Assembly: GCF_038019025.1 (NCBI RefSeq)
Contig: NZ_CP150496.1
Coordinates: 1,442,001-1,506,000, forward strand
From: Polaribacter marinaquae
Lineage (GTDB): Bacteria; Bacteroidota; Bacteroidia; Flavobacteriales; Flavobacteriaceae
Direction of reading: 5' to 3'
DNA length: 64,000 nt
Position numbers and translations under genes: made by a program
Part shown: piece after piece, positions 51,559 through 59,497 of the stretch
How the letters are laid out: each line of letters starts with the position of its first letter
Numbering within the stretch: position 1 is the stretch's first letter
Notes under the pieces: model-generated
The model's database searches: none
What the model was told of the DNA's origin: nothing
What the model saw: the letters and a program-made list of their open reading frames with translations, nothing else

Positions 51559-52032
51559 TTATCTCGAAATTTCTACAATTTCGAATTTCATCATACCATT
51601 TGGCACCTTAATCTCTGCAATTTCTCCAACTTTTTTACCTAATAAACCTTTACCTATTGGCGAGTTTACAGAAAGTTTTCCGTTTCTAACATCTGTTTCT
51701 GAATCTGCAACCAATCTGTATTTAAACTCCATTCCGTTAGCTGTGTTTTTAATTACAACGTTAGAATGTATTAAAACTTTAGAGGTATCTAATTGACTTT
51801 CATCTAAAATACGTGCACCAGAAATTACGTTTTTTAATTTCGCAATTTTAAATTCTAAATGAGATTGTTCTTCTTTTGCAGCATGATACTCTGCATTTTC
51901 ACTTAAATCTCCTTTATCCCTTGCATCTGCAATTTCTTGCGTTACTCTTGGTCGCTCTACTTGTTCTAAATGAACTAGTTCTTCTTTTAGTTTTTTTAAT
52001 CCTTCTTCAGAATAATATGAAATTTCACTCAT
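51559..52032 (-). CDS. greA: Transcription elongation factor GreA
   Basis: Starting at MSEISYYSEEGLKKL (52032) gives the usual 157 residues; the open frame has eight extra codons upstream. The N-terminal coiled coil carries ARDKGDLSENAEYHAAKEEQ (about 37-56), with the acidic Asp/Glu tip that enters the polymerase channel to cleave backtracked RNA. The C-terminal FKBP-like domain contains VNSPIGKGLLGKKVGE. A -7 element TACATTTG lies upstream within an inverted repeat. Confidence 0.95.
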   Translation of the reverse strand: MSEISYYSEEGLKKLKEELVHLEQVERPRVTQEIADARDKGDLSENAEYHAAKEEQSHLEFKIAKLKNVISGARILDESQLDTSKVLIHSNVVIKNTANGMEFKYRLVADSETDVRNGKLSVNSPIGKGLLGKKVGEIAEIKVPNGMMKFEIVEISR

Positions 52033-52080
52033 GTTGTTATAATTTAAAAATCTCATTGCCTTTACAGGAATGAGATTGTA

Positions 52081-52105
52081 TTACAAATGTACAAAATATT
52101 TGTAA
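52081..52105. promoter_or_regulatory. greA -7 element inside an inverted repeat
   Basis: TTACAAAT (52081-52088) and ATTTGTAA (52098-52105) form an 8-bp inverted repeat with a 9-base spacer. The minus-strand -7 element TACATTTG (52091-52084) overlaps the left arm, so a repressor-type operator is possible. Confidence 0.4.
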
Positions 52106-52140
52106 CTTGCATTCGTTATTAAGAAAACAAAGATAATTTT

Positions 52141-52560
52141 ATGTTTAAAAAAGTGCTTTTTTTTATAAGTTTAGTGTTGTTTTTTGCCTGTGCAGAAAAC
52201 AATTTACCAGCTAACTGTTTAAGACAATTCCCTGTTAGTTTAAGCACAGATTTAAACAATCCGCAACTAATAAATGTACAAACACCAGGTGGTTTTGCAA
52301 ATCTTACAGGTGGCGCTAAAGGTATCTTTCTTTTTAATATAAATGGCTCAGAATTTGTTGCTTTTGATAAACTATGCCCTCAAAACGATTGCAACTCTCC
52401 TATGACGTTCGAAAAAGGAACTGTTTTAAAATGCTCTTGTGATGAAAGTGAATACAGTGTTCACTTTGGTGGTGCACCACAAACAGATGATTTTGAGTGT
52501 CCGGCAAGACAATATAAAGTTACAAAATCTGGTTCTTCAATTAGAATCAGTAATTTTTAG
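52141..52560 (+). CDS. Rieske-like lipoprotein lacking the usual iron-sulfur ligands
   Basis: The 139-residue protein has a lipoprotein signal (FFACAEN, Cys17) and a Rieske-type fold with FDKLCPQNDC (about 79-88) and LKCSCDESEYSVHFGG (about 99-114). In true Rieske proteins the boxes are C-x-H and C-x2-H; here the histidines are replaced (CPQ and CSCDES), although Cys residues remain. It therefore probably does not hold a normal [2Fe-2S] cluster. Similar proteins are common in Bacteroidetes and their function is unknown. It precedes purK but has a separate promoter. Confidence 0.8.
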   Translation: MFKKVLFFISLVLFFACAENNLPANCLRQFPVSLSTDLNNPQLINVQTPGGFANLTGGAKGIFLFNINGSEFVAFDKLCPQNDCNSPMTFEKGTVLKCSCDESEYSVHFGGAPQTDDFECPARQYKVTKSGSSIRISNF

Positions 52561-52580
52561 TGAAAATGATTTGAGTTGTG

Positions 52581-52588
52581 TATTTTTG
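52581..52588 (+). promoter_or_regulatory. -7 element of the purK-purE transcript
   Basis: TATTTTTG lies 22 bases before the GTG start of purK and supports that start codon. Confidence 0.5.
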
Positions 52589-52610
52589 CTGAAACACAAC
52601 AACTTCAACA

Positions 52611-53774
52611 GTGAAAAATTATTATTCTTCAGATTTTAAATTGGGCGTTCTTGGTGGTGGCCAATTAGGACGAATGCTTTTAGCAGAAACCCAAAAATTA
52701 GATATTTACACTTCTATTTTAGACAGTAATACAAATGCACCTTGTGCACAAATTTGCAACAATTTTGTTATTGGAGATTTGTTAGATTTTGATGCTGTTT
52801 ATAATTTTGGTAAAACCGTAGATTTACTTACTATAGAAATAGAAAATGTAAACTTAGATGCTTTAGACAAATTAGAAAGTGAAGGTCTAGAAATTTACCC
52901 AAAACCGAAAGATTTAAGAATTATCCAGAGCAAAGCAAGACAAAAAAACTTTTACTTAGATCATCAAATACCTACTGCGGAATTTTCTCATTATGCTTAT
53001 CTAGAAGAATTAAAGCATTCTTTCGAAAATAATATTATAGATTTTCCTTTTGTTTGGAAAGCCGCAAGATTTGGGTACGATGGAAATGGTGTAAAAATTG
53101 TTCGAAACATTAACGATCTAGAAAGCTTACCTAATGTAGAATGTATTACAGAAAAATTAATTCCGTTTAAAAACGAATTGGCTGTAATTGTTGCTAGAAA
53201 TAAAGATGGTAAAGTAACTACCTATCCTGTTGTTGAAATGGAATTTCATCCGGAAGCAAACCAAGTAGAATATGTAATTTGTCCTGCAAGAATAGAGAGT
53301 AAAGTAGCAGAAAAAGCAAGAGAAATTGCTTTAAAAGTTGTTAGCGATTTAGATTTTGTTGGTTTATTAGCAGTAGAAATGTTTCAAACGGTAGACGATA
53401 AAATATTGGTAAATGAAGTTGCACCAAGACCTCATAATTCTGGACATTATTCTATAGAAGCTAGTTATACCAATCAATTTGAGCAACATCTACGCTCTAT
53501 TTTAAATCTTCCTTTAGGCAATACAGAAAGTAAAGTTGCCGGTATTATGGTAAATTTAGTTGGTGAAGAAGGTTTTGCTGGAGACGTAATTTATGAAAAT
53601 ATTGAAGAAATTTTAAAAATAGACGGAGTAACGCCACACCTTTATGGAAAAAAAGAAACGCGTCCGTTTAGAAAAATGGGGCATGTTACAATTGTAAATG
53701 CTGATATAGATACTGCAAGAAAAGTTGCCCAAGAAGTAAAAGAAAAAATAAGAGTAATTAGTAAGAATAATTAA
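52611..53774 (+). CDS. purK: 5-(carboxyamino)imidazole ribonucleotide synthase (GTG start)
   Basis: The 387-residue ATP-grasp enzyme carboxylates AIR with bicarbonate and ATP in purine synthesis. The start is GTG; the first residues MKNYYSSDFKLGVLGGGQLG are family-typical. GGGQLGRML at 15-23 is the N-terminal signature, FVWKAARFGYDGNG at about 144-157 is ATP-grasp, and EVAPRPHNSGHYSIEA near 270-285 is the catalytic metal-binding region. purE follows 41 bases later, so the two consecutive steps are co-transcribed. Confidence 0.95.
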   Translation: MKNYYSSDFKLGVLGGGQLGRMLLAETQKLDIYTSILDSNTNAPCAQICNNFVIGDLLDFDAVYNFGKTVDLLTIEIENVNLDALDKLESEGLEIYPKPKDLRIIQSKARQKNFYLDHQIPTAEFSHYAYLEELKHSFENNIIDFPFVWKAARFGYDGNGVKIVRNINDLESLPNVECITEKLIPFKNELAVIVARNKDGKVTTYPVVEMEFHPEANQVEYVICPARIESKVAEKAREIALKVVSDLDFVGLLAVEMFQTVDDKILVNEVAPRPHNSGHYSIEASYTNQFEQHLRSILNLPLGNTESKVAGIMVNLVGEEGFAGDVIYENIEEILKIDGVTPHLYGKKETRPFRKMGHVTIVNADIDTARKVAQEVKEKIRVISKNN

Positions 53775-53815
53775 CAATTTAAAGTTATTTCTGATAACTG
53801 AAAACATATAAAAAT

Positions 53816-54295
53816 ATGGTAGGAATAATAATGGGAAGTGATTCTGATCTTCCAATAATGCAAGAAGCAATAGACATTTTAGAGAGTTTTGATATTCAAA
53901 TAGAAGTTGATATTGTGTCTGCACATAGAACTCCAGAAAAATTATTAGATTACTCTAAAAATGCACATAAAAGAGGCATAAAAGTAATTATTGCAGGTGC
54001 TGGTGGTGCTGCACATTTACCAGGAATGGTAGCTTCTATGAGTCCGTTACCAATTATTGGCGTACCTGTAAAAAGCAGAAATTCTATAGATGGTTGGGAT
54101 TCTGTTTTGTCTATTTTACAAATGCCAGGTGGCGTGCCTGTAGCAACAGTTGCTTTAGATGGCGCAAAAAATGCTGGTATTTTGGCAGCTCAAATTATTG
54201 GTGCTTCAGATACTTGTGTTTTAGATAAAATTATTGCTTATAAAGAAGGTTTAAAACTAAAAGTAGAAAAGGCTTCTGAAAATGTTAGAAAATAA
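53816..54295 (+). CDS. purE: N5-carboxyaminoimidazole ribonucleotide mutase
   Basis: The 159-residue enzyme converts N5-CAIR to CAIR, the step after PurK. Motifs are GIIMGSDSDLPIMQEA (3-18), VSAHRTPEKL (about 40-49) with the catalytic His, and IAGAGGAAHLPGMVAS (about 61-76), plus PVKSRNSIDGWDSVLSILQM. Length is normal for class I PurE. A bidirectional terminator follows. Confidence 0.96.
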   Translation: MVGIIMGSDSDLPIMQEAIDILESFDIQIEVDIVSAHRTPEKLLDYSKNAHKRGIKVIIAGAGGAAHLPGMVASMSPLPIIGVPVKSRNSIDGWDSVLSILQMPGGVPVATVALDGAKNAGILAAQIIGASDTCVLDKIIAYKEGLKLKVEKASENVRK

Positions 54296-54334
54296 AAAAA
54301 TACTGATTGCTAGTTTGCAATCAGTATTTTTTTT
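54294..54334. terminator. Bidirectional terminator between purE and the T9SS protein gene
   Basis: A 12-bp stem (54299-54310 with 54317-54328) is flanked by A and T runs. Confidence 0.88.
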
Positions 54335-56751
54335 GTGAAATTTCTATTATCAATTAATGTTGTATTTACAATATAAGTACCTGTCTTTAAGTTAGAAATA
54401 TTTTTAGCATCTGTACCTAAAAACGTTTTTACTTTTCTACCTTGAATAGTATATAAAGTTACATCTTTAATATTGTCAACATCAAAATCATATTCTACAA
54501 TTAACTCTTTTGCGCCGTCTACATAAACTGCAAAATCTTCTGAGTCTACTTCTTCCACTAATATAGCTTCTTTACCAGTTTTCTTTGTAGCTCTTCTTTT
54601 ATCTTTAGTATAAATAATTTTAAATCTTGTGTTATTTTCACCAACAGTATCAATTGTAAAGGTGTAATCTCTTTGTCTTAGATCTACTGTTTTCTTAGCT
54701 TCTGTATCTCTTAAATAAATGTAGTAATCTTCATCTATTTTCTCATCTTGAATTCCGATAGAATATTCACCTAATTCATCAACAACAAAACCTAACTTCA
54801 CCACTTTTTTATCTCTTTTTAAAACTGGCAAACCTTGTATAGATGCTTTTGCACCTCCTCTAACATGAGAATAAAAACCCATAGATTTTTGACTAATATC
54901 AAAAGGTGCGTCATAAAGCCTATCATATCTATTTGTTGCTCCCTTAAGAAAACCAACTAATAAAGTATTTGTTTTATTGCCTTTGTTAAAAGTAAACCAA
55001 GATCTTCCTTCTCTCTTTTCTGTGACCTTAGCTTTATCAGACTTATAAAACTGTGTGTTATTTGCCACAATTTGATGCGTAGTTTTAAAAGTTAACGTAC
55101 TATTAGTTGAAGTTCTAACAAAGAAACCTTGCCCAGAACCAATCTTACCTGTTGTAGTATTACTTAAACCACCAGTTGCATTGTACTGTAGGTAATCAGA
55201 AACATTATTATCTCCAACTTCTGCAGTATTTTGATTCCATAAATAAATGGTTCCATCAATATCTGCATTGTCTGTATCTGCGCTTACCAAATCCCAATCT
55301 ATTGCAGAAAAATAAGGATTACCAACTAGATTATCTCCAGAAGTAGACCAAACATTATCTGGATCTGTACTTGCTAAATTACTAGAATTAAAAACATTTA
55401 CAACTACATCACCCTCATTTAACTTTCCTGTAAAAGTTCTTAATTGACCGCCTACACCTTCGTTCTGAATTGCATAACCAACACCTGGGTTAAAATCTGC
55501 AGTACCATGAAAGGCCCAATCTGAATTTGTACTACTAGCATCAAACCTGTAAATTAACTCTGCATCAGGAAATACAGTGGCAATATTAGAATCTGTAGCA
55601 ATTACAGGAGAACTCCAATAAGAATAAAAATCGTTTCCAGAATAATTTGGTGTTGCTCTTTTAATATTAAAATCTCCAGAACCTGCAATTGTTGCATTAC
55701 AAGAGTTAAAAATTAAAGCGCCGCCATCTTCGACTGTAATTGTACCATTATTAGTTAAACCATAAAAGATATTTAAAGTTCCTCCACTTTTTACAACAAC
55801 CTCTGCTCCTGCTTCTATTGTTAATCTTCCTATTTTAACTTCTGATGTTATTTCTGGATTATTTGAACCATTTTGAATCACCACCGTTTGTGTCTTAGAA
55901 ACCTCTGGTGATGTTGCAGCCCAATTTGTATCGTTAGAAAAATCTGAAGAAGTACCACCATTCCATGTATAACTTGTATTGCTTCCGTTTGCTGTTGTAG
56001 TTGCAGCAATAGAAGAAGCCCCATTTGCTTCATAGTTAACTTGATCGCCATCTTGATAAGCAACTAAACTTGTGCCAGCAGTAAGATATGTAGATTTATT
56101 AGTATCTATTTCTGCTGCTGTTCTTGCAACGTTCCAGATTCTTAATAAAGATATATTACCATCAAAATTATTGTCAACATTATTTTGACCAGAGAAAGCT
56201 CCGTTGTAAGTAGAACCACTTGAAAAACTTGTTGGATACCTTACAGCACCACCGTTTCTACCTATAGAAATATTACCAGAGTGAGTACTTACCTGTAAAC
56301 CATCTTGTTGATCTTTTTCTACGCCATCTAAATACCATCTAAAGGTTACATCTGGCGAAGCTGTATCTTCTATTGTTAGGGCTACGTGTGTCCATTTATC
56401 AACAGTAATTTCTCCTAATTCAGATCTAAAAAATCTTCTTCTAGCTGCTGTATCAGCATTATTTCTGTACCCGCCTAAATAAATCCTTCCTGCTTCTATA
56501 TAAAATAAAATCACGTTTACTTGCGCACCTTCTTCATACAGAACTTGTCTTGTAGTAATATCCGAAGGTTTAAACCAAAACTCTACAGTTCTGTTTTTTG
56601 TGTTCTGTAAATTAATAGCATCTGTATTTGGTATTGTAATATAATCGTTAGTCCCGTTAGCTTCAAAACCAGCTGAACATGGAATTTGAGCTTGTAAAGA
56701 ACTGTAAACAATTATAAAAATATACAAAATATAAATTGTAATATTCTTCAT
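54310..56751 (-). CDS. T9SS-exported LamG-domain protein, copy 2
   Basis: The 813-residue protein has a signal peptide (about 1-21), an N-terminal LamG/concanavalin-like domain (about 25-230: VEFWFKPSDITTRQVLYEEG, WTHVALTIED), a beta-rich middle with GGTLNIFYGLTNNGTITVED, and NDFYSYWSSPVIATDSN near 370-386. The last ~75 residues are a type A T9SS sorting domain (VTLYTIQGRKVKTFLG through FTKKILIAN). It should be secreted across the outer membrane and anchored on the surface. It aligns with the next gene along most of its length. The function is probably glycan or surface binding; the ligand is unknown. Confidence 0.88.
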   Translation of the reverse strand: MKNITIYILYIFIIVYSSLQAQIPCSAGFEANGTNDYITIPNTDAINLQNTKNRTVEFWFKPSDITTRQVLYEEGAQVNVILFYIEAGRIYLGGYRNNADTAARRRFFRSELGEITVDKWTHVALTIEDTASPDVTFRWYLDGVEKDQQDGLQVSTHSGNISIGRNGGAVRYPTSFSSGSTYNGAFSGQNNVDNNFDGNISLLRIWNVARTAAEIDTNKSTYLTAGTSLVAYQDGDQVNYEANGASSIAATTTANGSNTSYTWNGGTSSDFSNDTNWAATSPEVSKTQTVVIQNGSNNPEITSEVKIGRLTIEAGAEVVVKSGGTLNIFYGLTNNGTITVEDGGALIFNSCNATIAGSGDFNIKRATPNYSGNDFYSYWSSPVIATDSNIATVFPDAELIYRFDASSTNSDWAFHGTADFNPGVGYAIQNEGVGGQLRTFTGKLNEGDVVVNVFNSSNLASTDPDNVWSTSGDNLVGNPYFSAIDWDLVSADTDNADIDGTIYLWNQNTAEVGDNNVSDYLQYNATGGLSNTTTGKIGSGQGFFVRTSTNSTLTFKTTHQIVANNTQFYKSDKAKVTEKREGRSWFTFNKGNKTNTLLVGFLKGATNRYDRLYDAPFDISQKSMGFYSHVRGGAKASIQGLPVLKRDKKVVKLGFVVDELGEYSIGIQDEKIDEDYYIYLRDTEAKKTVDLRQRDYTFTIDTVGENNTRFKIIYTKDKRRATKKTGKEAILVEEVDSEDFAVYVDGAKELIVEYDFDVDNIKDVTLYTIQGRKVKTFLGTDAKNISNLKTGTYIVNTTLIDNRNFTKKILIAN

Positions 56752-56790
56752 AATTCTTTTTTTTAAAATGTGTTATAACACTATTGTTAT

Positions 56791-56824
56791 GTCGTTTAGC
56801 TTTGTAAAAGCTTACAAAAACGAC
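56791..56824. repeat. Long hairpin between the two T9SS protein genes
   Basis: GTCGTT (56791-56796) and TTTGTAA (56801-56807) pair with TTACAAA (56812-56818) and AACGAC (56819-56824), with a 4-base bulge. There is no T run on the minus strand, so it may be a processing or stability hairpin rather than a terminator. Confidence 0.45.
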
Positions 56825-56839
56825 TAAGAAATTAATATC

Positions 56840-59329
56840 TTAATAAATAAGAATTTTCTTTCTAAACTCTTGCTTATCGCTAAAAGTTACTTTAACAAAA
56901 TATACGCCTTTACTGTAGTTTGAAACACTTTTTAGATCTTCACTTTTAAAAACACTTATAAGTCTACCTTGTAAATTATAAACTTGAATATTTTTGATTT
57001 CTTCTTGCGTATTTTTTTTGATAATCAACTCTCTATTTGAGTTGACATATAGATTTAAAGTATCATCAATATTTTCTACTACCTCTGTACTTAAAGTTGT
57101 TTCTTCTTTACTAGCTTTCGAATACTTTATCTCGAATCTCTCATTATTTTCTCCTAAGGTTTCTATAGAGAAATTATAATCACCTTCTTCTAGATTGAAT
57201 AATAAATCTAGTTCTTTATCAAATAAATAAACAGTGTAATCATCATTTATAGTTTCTTCTTGAATTCCGATTGAATACTCACCTACTTTATCTACAATAA
57301 AACCTAAGGGTACAATTTCTTCATCGTTCTGTAAAACAGGCAAACCTTGTATAGATGCTTTTATAGAATTATTTATCAACGAATAGAAACCTAAAGATTT
57401 TTGATTTGTATCAAAACCAGCGTCATAAATTCTGTCTACACCTTCTGTTGCTCCTTCTAAGAAACCTATTAATAAAGTATTGGTTTCATTTCCTCTTGTA
57501 AATTTAATCCAAGATCTATCTTTTTTCTCTTCGAGAGTTTTTTTCTGATTAGACTTATAAAATTGCGTATTGCTAGACGCAATTTGATGTGTTGTTTTAA
57601 ATTTTATCGAACTATTTGATAAAGCTCTTACAAAAAAACCTTGGCCAGTACCAATATTTCCTGTAGCAGTATTTGTAACACCACCTGTTAAATTATATTG
57701 CAGATAATCTGAAACATTGTTTTCACCTACTTCTGCAGTTGCTTGGTTCCATAAATATATGGTTCCTAGAATTTCTGTATTATCTGGATCTGTAATTACT
57801 AAATCCCAATCTATTGCTGCTGGGTATGGATTACCAACTAAATTATCTCCATTTGCAGACCAAGTATCTCCATCATTATCAGAACCTGATAAATTTGATG
57901 TATTGTAAACATTTACCGAAATATCTCCTGAATTAACAACACCTGTAAAAGTTCTTAACTGACCACCTATACCTTCATTTTGAACAGCATACCCCATTCC
58001 TTTCTCGAAATTTGAAGTACCATGAAATACCCAATCTGAATTTGATGAACTAGCTTCGAATGCATATATAAGTTCTGCATCAGGAAAAACTGTTGCAATA
58101 TTTGAATCTGCACTAACAACTGGCGAACTCCAATAAGAATAGAAATCGTTACCATTATATGTAGGTGTATTTCTTTCAACAATATAATCTCCTGTACCGC
58201 CTAAAACTTTCTTTTCTCTTAACACTAAACTGCCACTTTCTTTAACATCAATAGTACCATTGTTAACAATATCATAACTAACCTCTAAAGTACCACCACT
58301 TAGAACAGTAATACTTGCACTTGCATTAACTTGCAGGTCTCCGGCTACAATATGAGTTCCAGAAGTTATTATTGGATAATTTGTTGAAGCTTGAATTTCT
58401 ACAGCCTCTTTTGTTAATATGTCTGGCACAGCACCACCTACCCAATTAGAACCCGCATTCCAATCTGTAGATGCAGCAGTTGCACTCCAAATAATTGTTG
58501 CTACAGGAGAAACTGTTGCTTCATTAGTACTTACATTATCATTTGCTAAATATGTAAATGTATCTCCATCTAAAATTGCCACTAAATCATCTGTACCAAC
58601 TGTAGTAATTATATCTGATTTGTAATCGTCTATTTCTTGTGGAGTTCTCACTCGATTCCAAAGTCTAAATCCCCATAAATATCCTTCAAAATAATTAGTC
58701 CCTGAATTACTAGTTACAGTTGATGAACTATAGAAATAATCAGAATCTAATTGATTTGTCCACCCTGGCGCTGTTATACTTGGAAATCTTATACTAGTAT
58801 CTTTATACCCTAATCTAACAGTATTGTGTGGTCCAAATTGATATCCAGAATTTTCACCGATTAAAATACCATTTAAATAAAATTTTAAGGCTGTATTCTG
58901 ATTAGCACCCATTGGGTTTGTTGTATTATTTGCAGCTTGGGCATCATCTAAAACAAGAGCCACATGATACCATGTATCGGCAGTAATTGCCTTTCTAAAA
59001 TAGGTTCCTTCCCATCTTGGTGTGTAGTCTGCTCTATTATATCCTCCTACAACCAAATACCCACCTTCTATATAAATAATAACAGCTCTAGTACCAGCAC
59101 CCTCTTTCATAATAAATTGTCTGGTAGTAACTTCTGCTGCTTTAAACCAAGTCTCGTAAGTTCTATTGTTTGTAGTTGTACTATTAATATTTGAAATATT
59201 TGTATTTGAAGCACCACCTACATTTATAAAATCATTTACACCATCAAAATAAAAACCATCATTATCTGTTTGAGAAAAACTGCAAACCGTTAGGGTTAAG
59301 AAGATTATATTTAATAAAAAATTTTTCAT
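56840..59329 (-). CDS. T9SS-exported LamG-domain protein, copy 1
   Basis: The 829-residue protein has a signal peptide (about 1-20, ending SFSQ), a LamG domain (about 25-235: YETWFKAAEVTTRQFIMKEG, WYHVALVLDD), a cell-surface repeat-like middle (SGGTLEVSYDIVNNGTIDVK) and NDFYSYWSSPVVSADSN near 383-399. The last ~80 residues are a T9SS type A C-terminal domain (IQVYNLQGRLISVF through FRKKILIY). It is the upstream member of a tandem pair. The promoter (TTG, 20-base spacer, TATTTTTG) lies at 59389-59359. Confidence 0.88.
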   Translation of the reverse strand: MKNFLLNIIFLTLTVCSFSQTDNDGFYFDGVNDFINVGGASNTNISNINSTTTNNRTYETWFKAAEVTTRQFIMKEGAGTRAVIIYIEGGYLVVGGYNRADYTPRWEGTYFRKAITADTWYHVALVLDDAQAANNTTNPMGANQNTALKFYLNGILIGENSGYQFGPHNTVRLGYKDTSIRFPSITAPGWTNQLDSDYFYSSSTVTSNSGTNYFEGYLWGFRLWNRVRTPQEIDDYKSDIITTVGTDDLVAILDGDTFTYLANDNVSTNEATVSPVATIIWSATAASTDWNAGSNWVGGAVPDILTKEAVEIQASTNYPIITSGTHIVAGDLQVNASASITVLSGGTLEVSYDIVNNGTIDVKESGSLVLREKKVLGGTGDYIVERNTPTYNGNDFYSYWSSPVVSADSNIATVFPDAELIYAFEASSSNSDWVFHGTSNFEKGMGYAVQNEGIGGQLRTFTGVVNSGDISVNVYNTSNLSGSDNDGDTWSANGDNLVGNPYPAAIDWDLVITDPDNTEILGTIYLWNQATAEVGENNVSDYLQYNLTGGVTNTATGNIGTGQGFFVRALSNSSIKFKTTHQIASSNTQFYKSNQKKTLEEKKDRSWIKFTRGNETNTLLIGFLEGATEGVDRIYDAGFDTNQKSLGFYSLINNSIKASIQGLPVLQNDEEIVPLGFIVDKVGEYSIGIQEETINDDYTVYLFDKELDLLFNLEEGDYNFSIETLGENNERFEIKYSKASKEETTLSTEVVENIDDTLNLYVNSNRELIIKKNTQEEIKNIQVYNLQGRLISVFKSEDLKSVSNYSKGVYFVKVTFSDKQEFRKKILIY

Positions 59330-59358
59330 AGTAGTTTTGGGAGATTTTAGAACCTAAT

Positions 59359-59389
59359 CAAAAATAAATACATTTTATAATAAAACCAA
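59359..59389 (-). promoter_or_regulatory. Promoter of the T9SS LamG pair
   Basis: On the minus strand: TTG (59389-59387), a 20-base spacer and TATTTTTG (59366-59359), 30 bases before the start codon of copy 1. Confidence 0.55.
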
Positions 59390-59468
59390 TAAAACTTCGA
59401 TAAACGGTTGTTAAAATAAGTTTAACAGATGTTTGTTTTAGATTACAGAATAAAAAATAAGTTTTTTT

Positions 59469-59476
59469 TATCTTTG
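59469..59476 (+). promoter_or_regulatory. -7 element of the M3 peptidase gene
   Basis: TATCTTTG, 21 bases before the ATG at 59498. It lies inside the longer open frame and therefore supports the internal start. Confidence 0.5.
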
Positions 59477-59497
59477 AAAACTGATATACACACATTT

